Shown: piece by piece, positions 17,401 through 27,991 of the stretch
Numbering within the stretch: position 1 is the stretch's first letter
Layout of the letters: each line of letters begins with the position of its first letter
Assembly: GCA_934525625.1 (NCBI GenBank)
Contig: CAKSZL010000007.1
Span: 102,615 to 166,614 of the forward strand
Length of the DNA: 64,000 bases
Source of the DNA: an uncultured Burkholderiaceae bacterium
GTDB taxonomy: Bacteria; Pseudomonadota; Gammaproteobacteria; Burkholderiales; Burkholderiaceae_B
Direction of reading: 5' to 3'
The notes under the pieces: generated by a model
Database searches by the model: none
Told to the model about the DNA's origin: nothing
What the model saw: only the letters and a program-made list of their open reading frames with translations
Translations under genes and position numbers: made by a program

Positions 17401-20305
17401 CCACGCCCACTAGTTGGCCGCCGGCGTCGCCGCCTTCGGGGCCCAGGTCGATGAGCCAGTCGGCGGCGCGGATGACGTCCAGGTTGTGCTCGATGATGAG
17501 CAGCGAATGCCCCGCGGCCAGCAGCTTGCGGAAGGCGCGCATCAGGCGCGCGATGTCGTCGAAGTGCAGGCCGGTGGTGGGTTCGTCGAACAGGAACAGG
17601 CTGCCTTTCTTGGCAACGCGCGCGCTGCTGATGCCGTTGCGCGCGGCTTCGGCCAGGTGGCCGGCCAGCTTCAGGCGCTGGGCTTCGCCGCCCGACAACG
17701 TGGGCACGGGCTGGCCCAGCTTCAGGTATTCCAGGCCCACGTCGGCCAGCGGCGCCAGCGCGTATTGCACGTCGCGCAGGCCGCTGAAGAATTCCAGGGC
17801 CTCGTTGACGGTCATGTCGAGCACTTCGTCCACCGAGGCGCTGCGGCCCATGTGTTCGACGCGCACTTCCAGGATTTCGGGGCGGAAGCGCTTGCCGTCG
17901 CAATCGGGGCAGCGCAGGTAGATGTCGGACAGGAACTGCATTTCGACGTGCTCGAAGCCGGTGCCCGAGCAGGTGGGGCAGCGCCCGTTGCCGCTGTTGA
18001 AGCTGAAGGTGCCCGGCGTGTAGCCGCGCTCCTTCGCCATGGGCGTGAGCGCGAACAGCTTGCGTATGGGGTCGAAGGCCTTGACGTAGCTGGCCGGGTT
18101 GGAGCGCGCTGTTTTGCCGATGGGCGTTTGGTCGACCAGCACGACCTGGGCGATCTGTTCGACGCCCAGCAGCCTGTCGTGCGGGCCGGGCGCTTCAGTG
18201 GGCTTGCCTTGCTGCTTGAGGATGGCCGGATACAGCACGTCTTGAATCAGCGTGGATTTGCCCGAGCCGGACACCCCGGTGACGCAAACCATGCGCCCCA
18301 GCGGAATTTCCACCGAGAGGTTCTTGAGGTTGTTGGCCTTGACGCCTTCCAGCAGCAGCCTGGGCGTGCCGGCGCTGACGGGCATGGCGCGCGGGGCTTC
18401 GACCTTGAGCCGGCCGGACAGATACTGGCCGGTAAGCGTGCCGCTTTGCCGCAGGCGTTCGGGCGAGCCGTCGAATACGATTTGCCCGCCGCGCTCTCCC
18501 GGCCCGGGGCCGATTTCGAGGATGCGGTCGGCGGCCACCATGGCTTGCGGGTCGTGCTCGACCACGACCAGGGTGTTGCCGTTGTCGCGCAGACGGTGCA
18601 TGACTTCGACGATGCGGTGCATGTCGCGCGGATGCAGGCCGATGGAGGGTTCGTCCAGCACGAACAGCGTGTTGACAAGCGAGGTGCCCAGCGCCGTGGT
18701 GAGGTTGATGCGCTGCACCTCGCCGCCCGACAGCGTGCGGCTTTGGCGGTCTAGAGACAAATAGCCCAGGCCCACGTCGCACAGATAGCGCAGGCGCGTG
18801 CGCACTTCGTCGAGCATCAGCGACAGCGCGGCGTCCATGGCGGCGCCGAAGCTGAGCGTGTCGAAGAAGGCCTTGACGCGTTCGATGGGCAGGCGCATGA
18901 GGTCGTGCAGGTTCAGGCCGGGCAGGGCGTTGAGCTGCTCCGGCAGCCATTGCGCATGCACGGGCTTGAAGCGCGGATAGCGGTTGTCGACGAGGATGGC
19001 CTCGTCGCCCAGCCGCCACAGCGTGGCGTCGGGCTTCAGGCGCGAACCGCCGCAGGCCGGGCAGGCCGTGTAGCTGCGGTATTTGGAGAGCAGCACGCGC
19101 ACGTGCATTTTGTAGGCGCGCGATTCCAGCCAGTCGAAAAAGCGCTGCGCGCCGTACCACTGCGTTTTCCAGGCTTGCGGCCCGCCTTTCCAGGCCGGGT
19201 CGCCGTGTATGACCCAGTCTTTTTCTTCGGCGCTGAGCGCATGCCAGGGGGCGTCGAGCCGCACGCCGGCCTTGCGCGCGTATTGCTCCATTTCGGTCTG
19301 GCATTCTTTGTAGCTGGCGGTTTGCCAGGGCCTGATGGCCCCTTCGCGCAGGGTCTTGGTTTCGTCGGGGATGACCAGGCCGTAGTCTATGCCCATGACG
19401 CGGCCGAAGCCGCGGCAGCTTTCGCAAGCGCCCAGCGGCGAATTGAACGAGAAGGTGCTGGGCAGCGGCGAGGTGTAATCGATGTCGCAGTGGGCGCAAT
19501 GCAGGCCGCTGCTGAAGTGCCAAGGGGTTTCTTCGTCCGCGCCTTCTTGCTGCGCGTACACGATGAGGTGGCCGTTGCCCTGGTTGAGCGCGGTTTCCAG
19601 CGCCTCCATCAGGCGCGCGGGCTCGGCCGTGCCCAGGCGCAGCCGGTCTTGCACGACGTGCAGCGTGCGGCTGCGGCTGACGGTGGCCTTTTTGCTTCGC
19701 TTGGCGGGCTTGCCTGCCGCCTCGTCGGGTTCGTCGAGCGGCGCCTCTTGTGTGACCAGATCGCGGTGTATGCGCGTATAGCCTTGCTGCGTCAGGTACT
19801 GGCGCACTTCGTCTTCGGTGAAGTTGGCCGGCACGGGCACGGGGAAGGTGATGGTAAGCCGCGTATCGGGCGGGACCATCAGCGGCAGCCGCGTGGCTAC
19901 GTCGTGGGCCGAGTCGCGCGTGACGGGCCGGCCGCAGCAGCGGCAGAATAGCCGCCCCATGCGGGCGTACAGCAGCTTCAGGTGGTCGTTGAGTTCGGTC
20001 ATGGTGCCCACGGTGCTGCGCGAATTGCGTACCGGGTTGACCTGGTCGATGGCGATGGCGGGCAATATGCCTTCGATGCGCTCGACCTGGGGCTTGTCCA
20101 TGCGGTCGAGAAACTGCCTGGCGTAGGGCGAGAAGGTTTCCACGTAGCGCCGCTGGCCCTCGGCGTAGAGGGTGTCGAAAGCCAGTGAGCTTTTACCCGA
20201 TCCCGATACCCCCGTGATGACCGTCAGTTGGCCCGTCTGGATGTCGACGTCTAGGTGTTTGAGGTTGTTTTGGCGGGCACCGATGATGCGGATGCTGGAA
20301 CTCAT
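14399..20305 (-). CDS. uvrA: Double-length UvrA (tandem UvrA-UvrA fusion)
   Basis: A 1968-residue protein made of two complete UvrA-like halves, about twice the usual ~950 residues. Four Walker A motifs (GVSGSGKSS or GVSGSGKST) and four LSGGE-type signatures are visible. Each half has Cys-rich zinc segments such as [20 protein letters not shown] in the first and [20 protein letters not shown] in the second. A UvrB-binding-like insertion follows the first Walker A of each half. A charged, Ala-rich linker (about residues 950-1060) joins them. UvrA recognises damage in nucleotide excision repair. I start at ATG 20305 ([10 protein letters not shown]). An SOS-type promoter lies about 150 bp upstream. 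Confidence 0.93.
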   Translation of the reverse strand: MSSSIRIIGARQNNLKHLDVDIQTGQLTVITGVSGSGKSSLAFDTLYAEGQRRYVETFSPYARQFLDRMDKPQVERIEGILPAIAIDQVNPVRNSRSTVGTMTELNDHLKLLYARMGRLFCRCCGRPVTRDSAHDVATRLPLMVPPDTRLTITFPVPVPANFTEDEVRQYLTQQGYTRIHRDLVTQEAPLDEPDEAAGKPAKRSKKATVSRSRTLHVVQDRLRLGTAEPARLMEALETALNQGNGHLIVYAQQEGADEETPWHFSSGLHCAHCDIDYTSPLPSTFSFNSPLGACESCRGFGRVMGIDYGLVIPDETKTLREGAIRPWQTASYKECQTEMEQYARKAGVRLDAPWHALSAEEKDWVIHGDPAWKGGPQAWKTQWYGAQRFFDWLESRAYKMHVRVLLSKYRSYTACPACGGSRLKPDATLWRLGDEAILVDNRYPRFKPVHAQWLPEQLNALPGLNLHDLMRLPIERVKAFFDTLSFGAAMDAALSLMLDEVRTRLRYLCDVGLGYLSLDRQSRTLSGGEVQRINLTTALGTSLVNTLFVLDEPSIGLHPRDMHRIVEVMHRLRDNGNTLVVVEHDPQAMVAADRILEIGPGPGERGGQIVFDGSPERLRQSGTLTGQYLSGRLKVEAPRAMPVSAGTPRLLLEGVKANNLKNLSVEIPLGRMVCVTGVSGSGKSTLIQDVLYPAILKQQGKPTEAPGPHDRLLGVEQIAQVVLVDQTPIGKTARSNPASYVKAFDPIRKLFALTPMAKERGYTPGTFSFNSGNGRCPTCSGTGFEHVEMQFLSDIYLRCPDCDGKRFRPEILEVRVEHMGRSASVDEVLDMTVNEALEFFSGLRDVQYALAPLADVGLEYLKLGQPVPTLSGGEAQRLKLAGHLAEAARNGISSARVAKKGSLFLFDEPTTGLHFDDIARLMRAFRKLLAAGHSLLIIEHNLDVIRAADWLIDLGPEGGDAGGQLVGVGTPAELMNNAASHTGHALRQYENEIVRTAHGDAARQDSADAARDTAEAAYAAAPAATLALAAEPRPGYLQSRADELQSAATSGLAGGKAADDEDAGTPLQSRLLAQRRAMRHATGIDIVNAREHNLKGISVSIPRDTFTVITGVSGSGKSTLAFDILFNEGQRRYLESLNAYARAIVQPAGKPDVDAIYGIPPTVAIEQRTSRGGRKSTVATMTEIHHFLRLLYVKLGTQMCPDCRVPVEPQSPEQIAAQLLRDYKGQHIGILAPLVTARKGYYTDLAKWAGSKGHTHLRVDGEFIPVSPWPRLDRYKEHTIELPVADLLVDAKDEAALRQAIREALEHGRGTLSVLTQLTPDSAAPLDDRRHMAVPALGRNQLHFSIKRACPSCGASFPEPDPRLFSYNSKHGWCPDCFGTGVQLQGFDAEQTGEESGWNASYEGEALPCPGCDGERLNRVARAFLWREQSICALTAQSVRDAHTFFTGLVTRGREQEIARDILVEIRSRLSFMEKVGLGYLALDRAAPTLSGGEAQRIRLAAQLGSNLQGVCYVLDEPTIGLHPRDNQILLDALALLQNNGNTLVVVEHDEDTIRRASHVIDIGPGAGVRGGQVVAQGDLAAIMAEPASQTGRYLREPLPHPEDPRRAVAPDAAMVTVHGARLHNLDRVDASIPIGHLTVVTGVSGSGKSTLARDVLLDNLSRVVGSREPKEKWTGCDNISGWQALERVLEVDQTPIGKTPRSCPATYVGFWDDIRKLFADTRDARLRGWTASRFSFNTGGGRCPLCEGQGMRTLEMSFLPDIKVPCDACEGQRFNPDTLGIRWQGHSAGDLLNMEVDDAIEVFAAHPKILRPLKLMQSVGLGYLTLGQPSPTLSGGEAQRIKLVTELNKARLTDGLLQTGRASRLPHTLYVLDEPTVGLAIADVEKLIHVLHQLVDAGNTVVVIEHNLDVIAEADWIVDMGPEGGTGGGRLVVAGSPTRVMSTPASHTGEALKAFHERLTASPPSLA

Positions 20306-20448
20306 GGATGTGAACCGGCTGAAGAATGAGGGACGCCGTTTTGAGGGCGGGACACGCATGCAGTACAATGGCTGGTTAACCGCATGCCGATACGGGAAGT
20401 TTACCCAGATGCTCCCATGTATTCCCCTATTGGGAGTAATCCTGGGGG

Positions 20449-20484
20449 ATCATATGGGGTAGTTTACTGGATATTCAACCAGTC
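20449..20484 (-). promoter_or_regulatory. LexA (SOS) box overlapping the uvrA promoter
   Basis: TACTGGATATTCAACCAGTC at 20465-20484 has the CTG-N10-CAG core of gamma/beta-proteobacterial LexA sites and closely resembles the E. coli uvrA SOS box as I recall it. On the minus strand TTGAAT (20478-20473) and TATGAT (20454-20449), 18 bp apart, form a good sigma-70 promoter aimed at uvrA. The LexA box covers the -35, an arrangement that would repress it. The remaining 20306-20588 region contains a ~140-nt leader with a CTCCCA/TGGGAG hairpin (20412-20436). Confidence 0.72.
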
Positions 20485-20588
20485 CGGTGCATGTCATCGT
20501 AGGTTACTGGATTCGTCCGGGCCGGCGCACCCGGCAGGGACAACCGCAAATCGTCGGAACAATTTCGGAATAGCACGGAGAAATCATC

Positions 20589-20717
20589 ATGGCAGAAATC
20601 AAGCGTACGCGTCGTAACACCATCGAGCGCCGTTGCCTGGGCAAGGCGTTCAAGCGCCTGTTCGTCAACGCGCCCCGCGGCGTGTTCAAGATGCTGGAAA
20701 AGGTCAAGCGCGCCTAA
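20589..20717 (+). CDS. Small basic protein, 42 residues, unknown
   Basis: An ATG frame of 42 codons plus TAA preceded by a strong ribosome site (CACGGAGAAATCATC) and followed 21 bp later by an intrinsic terminator. The product begins MAEIKRTRRNTIERR and is rich in Lys/Arg (14) with only 3 Glu; it contains one Cys and the aromatic/hydrophobic stretch FKRLFVNAPRG. Third-position GC is high like its neighbours, with CGT codons early. The combination of good start, codon use and terminator argues for a real gene. It is divergent from uvrA, with the SOS box 105 bp upstream. I do not recognise the family; nucleic-acid binding is only a guess from charge. Confidence 0.65.
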   Translation: MAEIKRTRRNTIERRCLGKAFKRLFVNAPRGVFKMLEKVKRA

Positions 20718-20738
20718 GCAAGCGTGTTATGAGCTTTG

Positions 20739-20773
20739 AAGGGGTGTCCGGCATTGCCTGGCACCCCTTTTTT
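20739..20773 (+). terminator. Intrinsic terminator after the 42-residue gene
   Basis: Stem AAGGGGTG (20739-20746) with CACCCCTT (20762-20769), 15-base loop, followed by a T run to 20773. Confidence 0.85.
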
Positions 20774-20775
20774 GT

Positions 20776-20851
20776 CGCCGGGCCGCTCCCTAGGCAAAAA
20801 GCGCCCCCTTGGGGGGCAGCAAGCCGAAGGCGCGGCGTGGGGGTATTTTTT
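20776..20851. repeat. Dispersed terminator-like repeat, copy 1
   Basis: A ~75-bp block with the core AAAAAGCGCCCCCTTGGGGG (20797-20816) that recurs at 63711-63785 and 46768-46846 and in degenerate form near 28725-28782. It folds as GCCCCC/GGGGGC with A and T runs outside, so it can act as a bidirectional terminator. The 432-bp gap 20718-21149 otherwise shows no gene I can support. Confidence 0.75.
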
Positions 20852-21149
20852 ACCTTCCAAGAACGCCAATGCCGCGCGCCGAGCCGGCGAGGCGATGGAA
20901 TCGGAGTGCGCGATGACGAGCCGGTGTAATCGCTGATCAGGTCGCACAAGCCCTTCGCCCTTCGATCAACCAAGATGGCCCGACCAAAACGGTTACCAAC
21001 GACAGGTTGAGCGCTTCCTTTCCGCTGCGCTAAGCTGTCCTTACCGGCCAGACTATATCCAGGGTCCGCCATATGGCTCCAAAGCGTGCGGCTGTTCCGG
21101 GTTCGTCTGTCCGCCGACGCCTGCTTCCGGGCATCAGGAGGACTGCGGC

Positions 21150-22124
21150 ATGGCTGCTCCGTTCTTCACGGTGATGACGCCGACCTTCAATCGGGCGCGC
21201 ACCCTGCATCGGGTGTTCGACTCGCTTGCGGCGCAATCTTTCACCGATTTCGAATGGCTGGTCGTCGACGATGGCTCCACCGACGATACCGCCGAGAAAG
21301 TGCGCATCTGGCAACGCCAGGCGTCTTTCCCGGTGCGCTACGTGTGGCAGCCCAACCGCCACAAGAAAGCGGCCTTCAACCATGGCGTGCGCGAAGCCAT
21401 GGGCGGCTGGCTCGTCGAGCTGGACAGCGACGACGCCCTGGAGCCCGATGCCTTGAAGCAGATGCACGCCGTCGCACAGGGGCTGCCCGGGGAGTCCGGG
21501 CGTGTGGAAGGCGGCGAGGCAAAGCAGCCAGCCGAAGAGGGCGCTGCGCAGCGGCCTTTCTTCGCCGTCACGGGGTTGTGCGTTCGCCCGGACGGGCGCG
21601 TCGTGGGCGACCGCTTTCCCCAAGACGGCATGGATGCTTCGGTGCTCGACATGGTGTTTCGCTACCGCGTCGCGGGCGAAAAATTCGGTTGCATGCGTAC
21701 CGAGGTATTGCGGCGCTTTCCGTTTCCCGAAGACCTGCCCGGCTTCGTGCCCGAAAGCCTGGTGTGGCGGGCGATTGCGCGAGCAGGCTACCTTAGCCGC
21801 CACGTCAATCTAGTGTTCCGTATTTATCACGACAGCGGCGATTCGCTGTCGCGCCAGACCGCCGACGTGGGACGCCACGCCTTGGGCCTGTGGCTGCTGG
21901 CGCACGATACCTTGTTGAACTGCATGCCCTGGTTTCGCTATTGGCCGCAAGCGTTTCTGCTGGCGGCCGCGCGCTATGCGCGCTTTGGCCTGCACTTGCG
22001 CCGCAGCGGCCAAGCCGTACCCGAACTCGCGCCGCTGACGGGGCTGGCGCGCTTGCTGTACTGGCTGATGTGGCCGGCGGGGGTAATGCTGTATTGGCGC
22101 GACCGCTGGCTGGCGCGCCATTGA
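21150..22124 (+). CDS. GT2-family glycosyltransferase
   Basis: A 324-residue GT-A glycosyltransferase. The N-terminal half has the GT2 hallmarks: FTVMTPTFNRARTL (residues 6-19), the VVDDGSTDDT nucleotide-binding loop (~38-47) and the metal-binding ELDSDDALEPDAL (~90-102). The C-terminal third is aromatic and basic with a hydrophobic segment (LLYWLMWPAGVMLYW) that may anchor it to the membrane. Substrate cannot be read from sequence; surface polysaccharide or lipid glycosylation is typical. It stands alone and is convergent with the TlpA-like gene. No nearby polysaccharide cluster supports a pathway assignment. Confidence 0.8.
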   Translation: MAAPFFTVMTPTFNRARTLHRVFDSLAAQSFTDFEWLVVDDGSTDDTAEKVRIWQRQASFPVRYVWQPNRHKKAAFNHGVREAMGGWLVELDSDDALEPDALKQMHAVAQGLPGESGRVEGGEAKQPAEEGAAQRPFFAVTGLCVRPDGRVVGDRFPQDGMDASVLDMVFRYRVAGEKFGCMRTEVLRRFPFPEDLPGFVPESLVWRAIARAGYLSRHVNLVFRIYHDSGDSLSRQTADVGRHALGLWLLAHDTLLNCMPWFRYWPQAFLLAAARYARFGLHLRRSGQAVPELAPLTGLARLLYWLMWPAGVMLYWRDRWLARH

Positions 22125-22129
22125 TCCCT

Positions 22130-22933
22130 TCAGCGCGCCGGCGCTATTCGTTCCAGCTTCTGGCCCAGCGTTGCGGTCGAGAGTTCGCCCATGCGCGTTT
22201 CCACCCATTTGCCCTGGGCGTCGAAGAACAGCGTGGCGGGCAGGGCGCGCTGGCCTATGGCCTGGCCGGTTTGTCCGGCTTGGTCCAGCAGCACGTTGTC
22301 CAGCTTCAGGCCCTGCTCGGCCAGAAAGGCCTGCACCGTGGACAGCGATTCGCCTTGGTTCACGAAGACGAAATTCACGTCCGGGCGTTGCGCTTGACTG
22401 TGCTGGAACACCGGCATTTCGCGGCGGCAGGGCGGGCACCAGCTGGCCCACAGGTTCACCACCATGGGCTTGCCGGCATAGGCCTGCAGCGTCACGGGCT
22501 GTTGTTCCAGCGAACTGAGCGTTACGGCCGGCATGGGCGTTGCGTCTTCGTGCATGCCCAGTATGCCTTGCGCCATGCCCCAGGTGATGGACGCGGCCGC
22601 CAGCCCGCCGAAGACGCTGGCCGCGCGCGGCCTGTCGCGCAGCATGAACCATGCGCCGGCCAGCCACGCGCCGGCGAAGCCGGCGATGGCATGCCAGCCG
22701 CCATCGCGTATGTCCAGGATGGACCAGGGGTCGGGCAGATAGCTGTCGGCGTGCTGCGCCACGAAAACCAGGCGGGCCGTGACGACGCCGGCGAACAAGA
22801 TGCGGCCGGCCGGCGGCTGCGAACCGTCGCCGCGCTGGCGCAGCCAGCGCTTGGCTGCGAACTCGCCCAGCAGCACGGCGGCTATCAAGGCCAAGAGCGA
22901 AAACGGAATCATCAGGGGGCCGACGGCTAGCAT
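22130..22933 (-). CDS. Membrane-anchored TlpA-like thiol-disulfide oxidoreductase
   Basis: A 267-residue protein with about four N-terminal membrane segments (roughly residues 8-30, 44-60, 80-97, 105-125) joined to a periplasmic thioredoxin fold. The active site is WCPPC in NLWASWCPPCRREM, with the cis-Pro region ALPATLFF downstream. The hydrophobic part recalls prolipoprotein diacylglyceryl transferase in outline but is too short for that enzyme. TlpA-type proteins reduce periplasmic disulfides, for example in cytochrome c or oxidase assembly. Start at ATG 22933; an alternative is 22912. It follows the TauE/SafE gene by 29 bp and may be co-transcribed. Confidence 0.8.
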   Translation of the reverse strand: MLAVGPLMIPFSLLALIAAVLLGEFAAKRWLRQRGDGSQPPAGRILFAGVVTARLVFVAQHADSYLPDPWSILDIRDGGWHAIAGFAGAWLAGAWFMLRDRPRAASVFGGLAAASITWGMAQGILGMHEDATPMPAVTLSSLEQQPVTLQAYAGKPMVVNLWASWCPPCRREMPVFQHSQAQRPDVNFVFVNQGESLSTVQAFLAEQGLKLDNVLLDQAGQTGQAIGQRALPATLFFDAQGKWVETRMGELSTATLGQKLERIAPAR

Positions 22934-22962
22934 GGACGGGCTCGGTTCAACTCAATACCTTC

Positions 22963-23769
22963 TTAGTTCAGCACCTGTCCGACCATGGCGGCGGCCACAA
23001 GTATGCAGATGGCCGCGAAGCCGCGTTGCAGCGCGCGGGCGGGCATGCGGGGCGCCACGCGCCGGCCCAGCATCATGCCGGCAACGGCGGCGGCGATGAA
23101 CCACCAAGCGGCGGACGGGAACACCAGCAGGCCGGCCGCGGCCGACGCGGCGACCGAGGCCATGGACACCAGCGCGATCACCATCAGCGAGGTGGCGATG
23201 ATGCTGTGCATGCCGACGTTGGTGAAGTGGCTCAGGGCCGGCACGATGAAGAAGCCGCCGCCCACGCCCAGCAAGCCGGTAAGAAAGCCCGAAACGGCGC
23301 CTATGCCGCCCAGGGTGGCGGCGGTGCGGCGGCTCCAGATGAAGCGGCCGCTTTCCTGGGAAAGCTGGCAGCGCTTGCCCGGCGCGGCTTCATCCGCGCC
23401 GTAGGGCGTGCGGGCTTGCGGCCGGCGCAGCATGCGCCAGGCCACGATGAGCATGACGGCGGCGAAAGCGAGCGAGAGTGCGGCGGGCGGCAGCCGGTGA
23501 GCCAGAAAACTGCCCAGCGGCGCGACGACGCCGCCCACCGCGGCCATCAGCATGGCGGCGCGATAGCGCACCGTGCCCTGCCGCAGGCCATGCGCGGCGC
23601 CGGTGGCGGCCGCAATGGCGACGGCCGTCAAGGCGATAGGCGAGGCCTGCGGCAGGGTAAGGTTCAAGGACATCATCAAGGCCGGTACGGCCAGGATGCC
23701 GCCACCCGCACCGGTCAGTCCCATGGACAGTCCGATGAGCACGCCGAATGCCAGTGCGGTGGAAACCAT
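22963..23769 (-). CDS. TauE/SafE-family sulfite/sulfonate exporter
   Basis: A 268-residue integral membrane protein of the TauE/SafE (UPF0721) family. It has two related halves with Gly-rich loops: GLTGAGGGILAVPAL near residue 19 and GLLGVGGGFFIVPALSHF near residue 165, which is the family signature. About eight hydrophobic segments are visible. Members export sulfite or sulfoacetate or carry other organosulfur anions; the actual substrate is unknown here. ATG at 23769 is the likely start. The short A/T-rich region upstream (23770-23815) is a plausible promoter. Confidence 0.88.
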   Translation of the reverse strand: MVSTALAFGVLIGLSMGLTGAGGGILAVPALMMSLNLTLPQASPIALTAVAIAAATGAAHGLRQGTVRYRAAMLMAAVGGVVAPLGSFLAHRLPPAALSLAFAAVMLIVAWRMLRRPQARTPYGADEAAPGKRCQLSQESGRFIWSRRTAATLGGIGAVSGFLTGLLGVGGGFFIVPALSHFTNVGMHSIIATSLMVIALVSMASVAASAAAGLLVFPSAAWWFIAAAVAGMMLGRRVAPRMPARALQRGFAAICILVAAAMVGQVLN

Positions 23770-23979
23770 ATTAAATAGCCAGAAAATATATGCTAATTAT
23801 TAATTATCATATGCGGCATTGCAATACGTCTCCCCCTGTTTGGGAGGGGGAACTCATCCGGCCGGAGCCGCGCCGCCATTGGGGGCGGGTGCGTCCCCGC
23901 TGTTTGCGGGCGGGAGTAGGGCTGGCGGCGCATAGCCCGCGTTTATGGCGGCAGGTGGACAGCGAGAGTGCCGGCATGC

Positions 23980-24438
23980 TCAGTCGTTTCCGTCTTCCTC
24001 GTCTTCGTCGTCCGTCCATTCTTCCTGCGCCGCATCGCCCAGGCCGAAGGGCAGCAGCGAAGCCAGGTCGTCGCTCCAGCCGATTTCCTCGCCTTCGCCG
24101 TCCAGCTTGATGAAGCGCGCGCCTTCGACTTCGGTCAACTGTATGGCCCATAGATACTGGCAGTGGTAGGCGGTGTCGGCCTCCAGTTCCAGCCCGCCTT
24201 TCTGGCCGACGATGCGGCCGTCCGCGCCGCCCACCTGCACGGTGACCATGTCCTCTTCATCATCGCCGTCTTCCAGCGGCGCGGCGAACACGGCCCATTC
24301 GAAGCCGGTTTCGGCGGCATCGACGATTTCGGCCAGCACGGGTTTGCCGAGGTAGGCGCTGAGGGCGTCGGCGGTACGGCCGAGCAGATCGGTTTCGTCC
24401 TGGGTGAAGACGAGGGGGGCGGGAGAGGAGGGAGACAT
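23980..24438 (-). CDS. Acidic conserved-looking protein of unknown function
   Basis: A 152-residue, strongly acidic protein that ends in a run of Asp/Glu (WTDDEDEEDGND) and has a second acidic patch (DGDDEEDM) in the middle. The rest looks folded, with alternating hydrophobic residues (YHCQYLWAIQLTEVEG) and no signal peptide or membrane segment. ATG at 24438 gives a coherent frame with codon use like its neighbours. I do not recognise a family. It stands between the TauE/SafE gene and the palindromic element at 24502-24627. Confidence 0.7.
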   Translation of the reverse strand: MSPSSPAPLVFTQDETDLLGRTADALSAYLGKPVLAEIVDAAETGFEWAVFAAPLEDGDDEEDMVTVQVGGADGRIVGQKGGLELEADTAYHCQYLWAIQLTEVEGARFIKLDGEGEEIGWSDDLASLLPFGLGDAAQEEWTDDEDEEDGND

Positions 24439-24501
24439 GGAACACTCGCGGGAAAAAACTCCCTACATTGTAGGCGCTAGCCCGGTAAACGCCGACGTTC
24501 A

Positions 24502-24627
24502 GCCCGCGGCGGTATGGCTCCGTCCAGGCCCGGTCAGTCGGCTCGGGCACTCCAGCATGTGCCCTCGGCCCGCTGCGCGGGCTACCCGCCTTCCAACGTG
24601 CCTGGACGGAGCCATACCGCCGCGGGC
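24502..24627. repeat. 126-bp palindromic element with three-way-junction fold
   Basis: Perfect 28-bp inverted arms (24502-24529 and 24600-24627) enclose two further hairpins: GGGCAC/GTGCCC (24545-24550, 24559-24564) and GCCCGC/GCGGGC (24568-24573, 24577-24582). No reading frame is supported. It fills most of the 266-bp gap between the acidic gene and ettA. It looks like a mobile palindromic repeat or a structured RNA; no U tract follows, so a simple terminator is unlikely. Confidence 0.8.
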
Positions 24628-24704
24628 GGGTTCATGCGAACGGGTTTATTTCGAGCGACTGGCCTACAATCGGAGTTTGACAGTTTTTCCCCTATGGAAG
24701 GGTT

Positions 24705-26378
<1,674 letters not shown>

Positions 26379-26386
26379 CGTCTTGG

Positions 26387-26408
26387 GCCGCCGGCCTGTG
26401 CCGGCGGC
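26387..26408 (+). other. Strong hairpin after ettA
   Basis: Perfect 9-bp stem GCCGCCGGC/GCCGGCGGC with loop CTGT, 8 bp past the ettA stop. No T run follows, so it is more likely an mRNA 3'-end stabiliser or partial attenuator than an intrinsic terminator. Confidence 0.45.
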
Positions 26409-26428
26409 CGCTTCCGGCGATATCGGCC

Positions 26429-27991
26429 ATGCTCCCCGCCCGCGCAACAAGCCTGATCCGCCTTCCGGCGGCAGTCGTGCTGCTGTGCGCCGTGTTGCTG
26501 GGCGGCTGCGCCTTGCCCTCGCTGGAAGGCCGCGAAGATTCCGTCGCCCTGAGCGCGCAAGAAGCGCGCGCCACCGCATTGGGCAAGGCCATCGCGCCGC
26601 ATGCCGATGCGCATCCCGGCTTGTCCGGCATCCATCCTCTGGCCGACCCGCACGACGCCTTCGCCGCGCGCATGCTATTGGCCCGCGCCGCCGAACGCAC
26701 GCTGGACGTGCAGTATTACATCTGGCGTCCCGACATGACGGGCACGCTGCTCATGGAAGCCCTACACGAAGCGGCCGACCGTGGCGTGCGGGTGCGCCTG
26801 CTGATGGACGACAACGGTACGGCCGGGCTGGACGGCATGCTGGCGGCGCTGGACACCCACCCCCTCATCGAGGTGAGGCTGTTCAATCCCTTCGTGCTGC
26901 GCTGGCCCAAGGCCCTGGGGTACCTCACTGATTTCGCGCGCCTGAACCGGCGCATGCACAACAAATCGTTCACCGCCGACAATCAGGTCACCATCATCGG
27001 CGGGCGCAACATCGGCGACGAATACTTCGGCGCCAGCGAAGGCGTGCTGTTCTCCGATCTGGACGTGCTGGCGGTGGGCAAGGTGGTGGCCGACGTATCG
27101 GACGACTTCGACCGCTATTGGCGCAGCGGCTCCAGCTATCCGGTGTCGCTCATACTTTCTCCGGCGTCGCTGGAAGACCTGGAAGCGCTGCAGGCCTCGG
27201 CTTCGGTGGTCGAGCGGAAACCGGAGGCGTCCGAATACACGAGCGTGCTGAAGCAGGCCTCTTTCGTGCGCCAACTGATACGCGGGGAACTGCCGCTGGA
27301 ATGGGCCATGACCCGCATGGTCAGCGACGACCCGGCCAAAGGGCTGGGCCAGGCGCCGCACGAGGCCATGGTGCCGCATCAATTGGACGAGATGCTGGGC
27401 GTCCCGAAACGCCAGGTGGAACTGGTGTCGCCGTATTTCGTGCCCACGGCGTCGGGCACGCAAGTGCTGGTGGGCATGGTCGGGCGCGGCGTGCGCGTCA
27501 GGGTGCTGACCAATGCGCTGGAGGCCACCGACGTGGCGGTGGTGCATTCGGGCTACGCCAGGCGCCGGGTCGAATTACTGCAAGGCGGGGTGGAGCTGTT
27601 CGAGCTGCGCAGCAATCAAGTTACCGGCAAGCGTCCCGCGCTGGGGCGCCTGGGCAGTTCGGGCTCCAGCCTGCACGCCAAGACCTTCGCCGTGGACCGC
27701 GAGCGCCTGTATGTGGGCTCGCTGAACTTCGACCCGCGCTCGGCGGAACTGAACACCGAATTGGGTTTCGTCATCGACAGCCCCAGGCTGGCGAGGCAGA
27801 TTACCCAGGCGTTCGACCGCAACGTGCCGGAGGCGGCCTATAGCGTGCATCTGGACGAGAACGGCAAGCTCTACTGGGTGGCCCGCGAGGACGGCCGGGA
27901 AGTGCGCTACGACACCGAGCCCGGCACCAGTTGGATGCAGCGCGCCACCCTGCGCGTCCTGCAATGGCTGCCCATCGAACCCATGCTTTGA
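26429..27991 (+). CDS. Phospholipase D-family lipoprotein, ClsC-like cardiolipin synthase
   Basis: A 520-residue protein with a lipoprotein signal (VVLLCAVLLGGCALPS, lipobox LGGC near residue 28) and two PLD HKD motifs: HNKSFTADNQVTIIGGRNIG (~residue 175) and HAKTFAVDRERLYVGSLNFD (~415). The layout matches ClsC/YmdC-type cardiolipin synthases, which make cardiolipin from phosphatidylglycerol and phosphatidylethanolamine. The lipobox and lack of membrane helices differ from ClsA. It starts 50 bp after ettA and could be partly co-transcribed. Substrate assignment is by family only. Confidence 0.82.
   Translation: MLPARATSLIRLPAAVVLLCAVLLGGCALPSLEGREDSVALSAQEARATALGKAIAPHADAHPGLSGIHPLADPHDAFAARMLLARAAERTLDVQYYIWRPDMTGTLLMEALHEAADRGVRVRLLMDDNGTAGLDGMLAALDTHPLIEVRLFNPFVLRWPKALGYLTDFARLNRRMHNKSFTADNQVTIIGGRNIGDEYFGASEGVLFSDLDVLAVGKVVADVSDDFDRYWRSGSSYPVSLILSPASLEDLEALQASASVVERKPEASEYTSVLKQASFVRQLIRGELPLEWAMTRMVSDDPAKGLGQAPHEAMVPHQLDEMLGVPKRQVELVSPYFVPTASGTQVLVGMVGRGVRVRVLTNALEATDVAVVHSGYARRRVELLQGGVELFELRSNQVTGKRPALGRLGSSGSSLHAKTFAVDRERLYVGSLNFDPRSAELNTELGFVIDSPRLARQITQAFDRNVPEAAYSVHLDENGKLYWVAREDGREVRYDTEPGTSWMQRATLRVLQWLPIEPML

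Noticed and set aside
20491..20520. Second LexA site from the repeated TTACTGGAT word
   Set aside because: Only the left half matches; there is no CAG at the required spacing.
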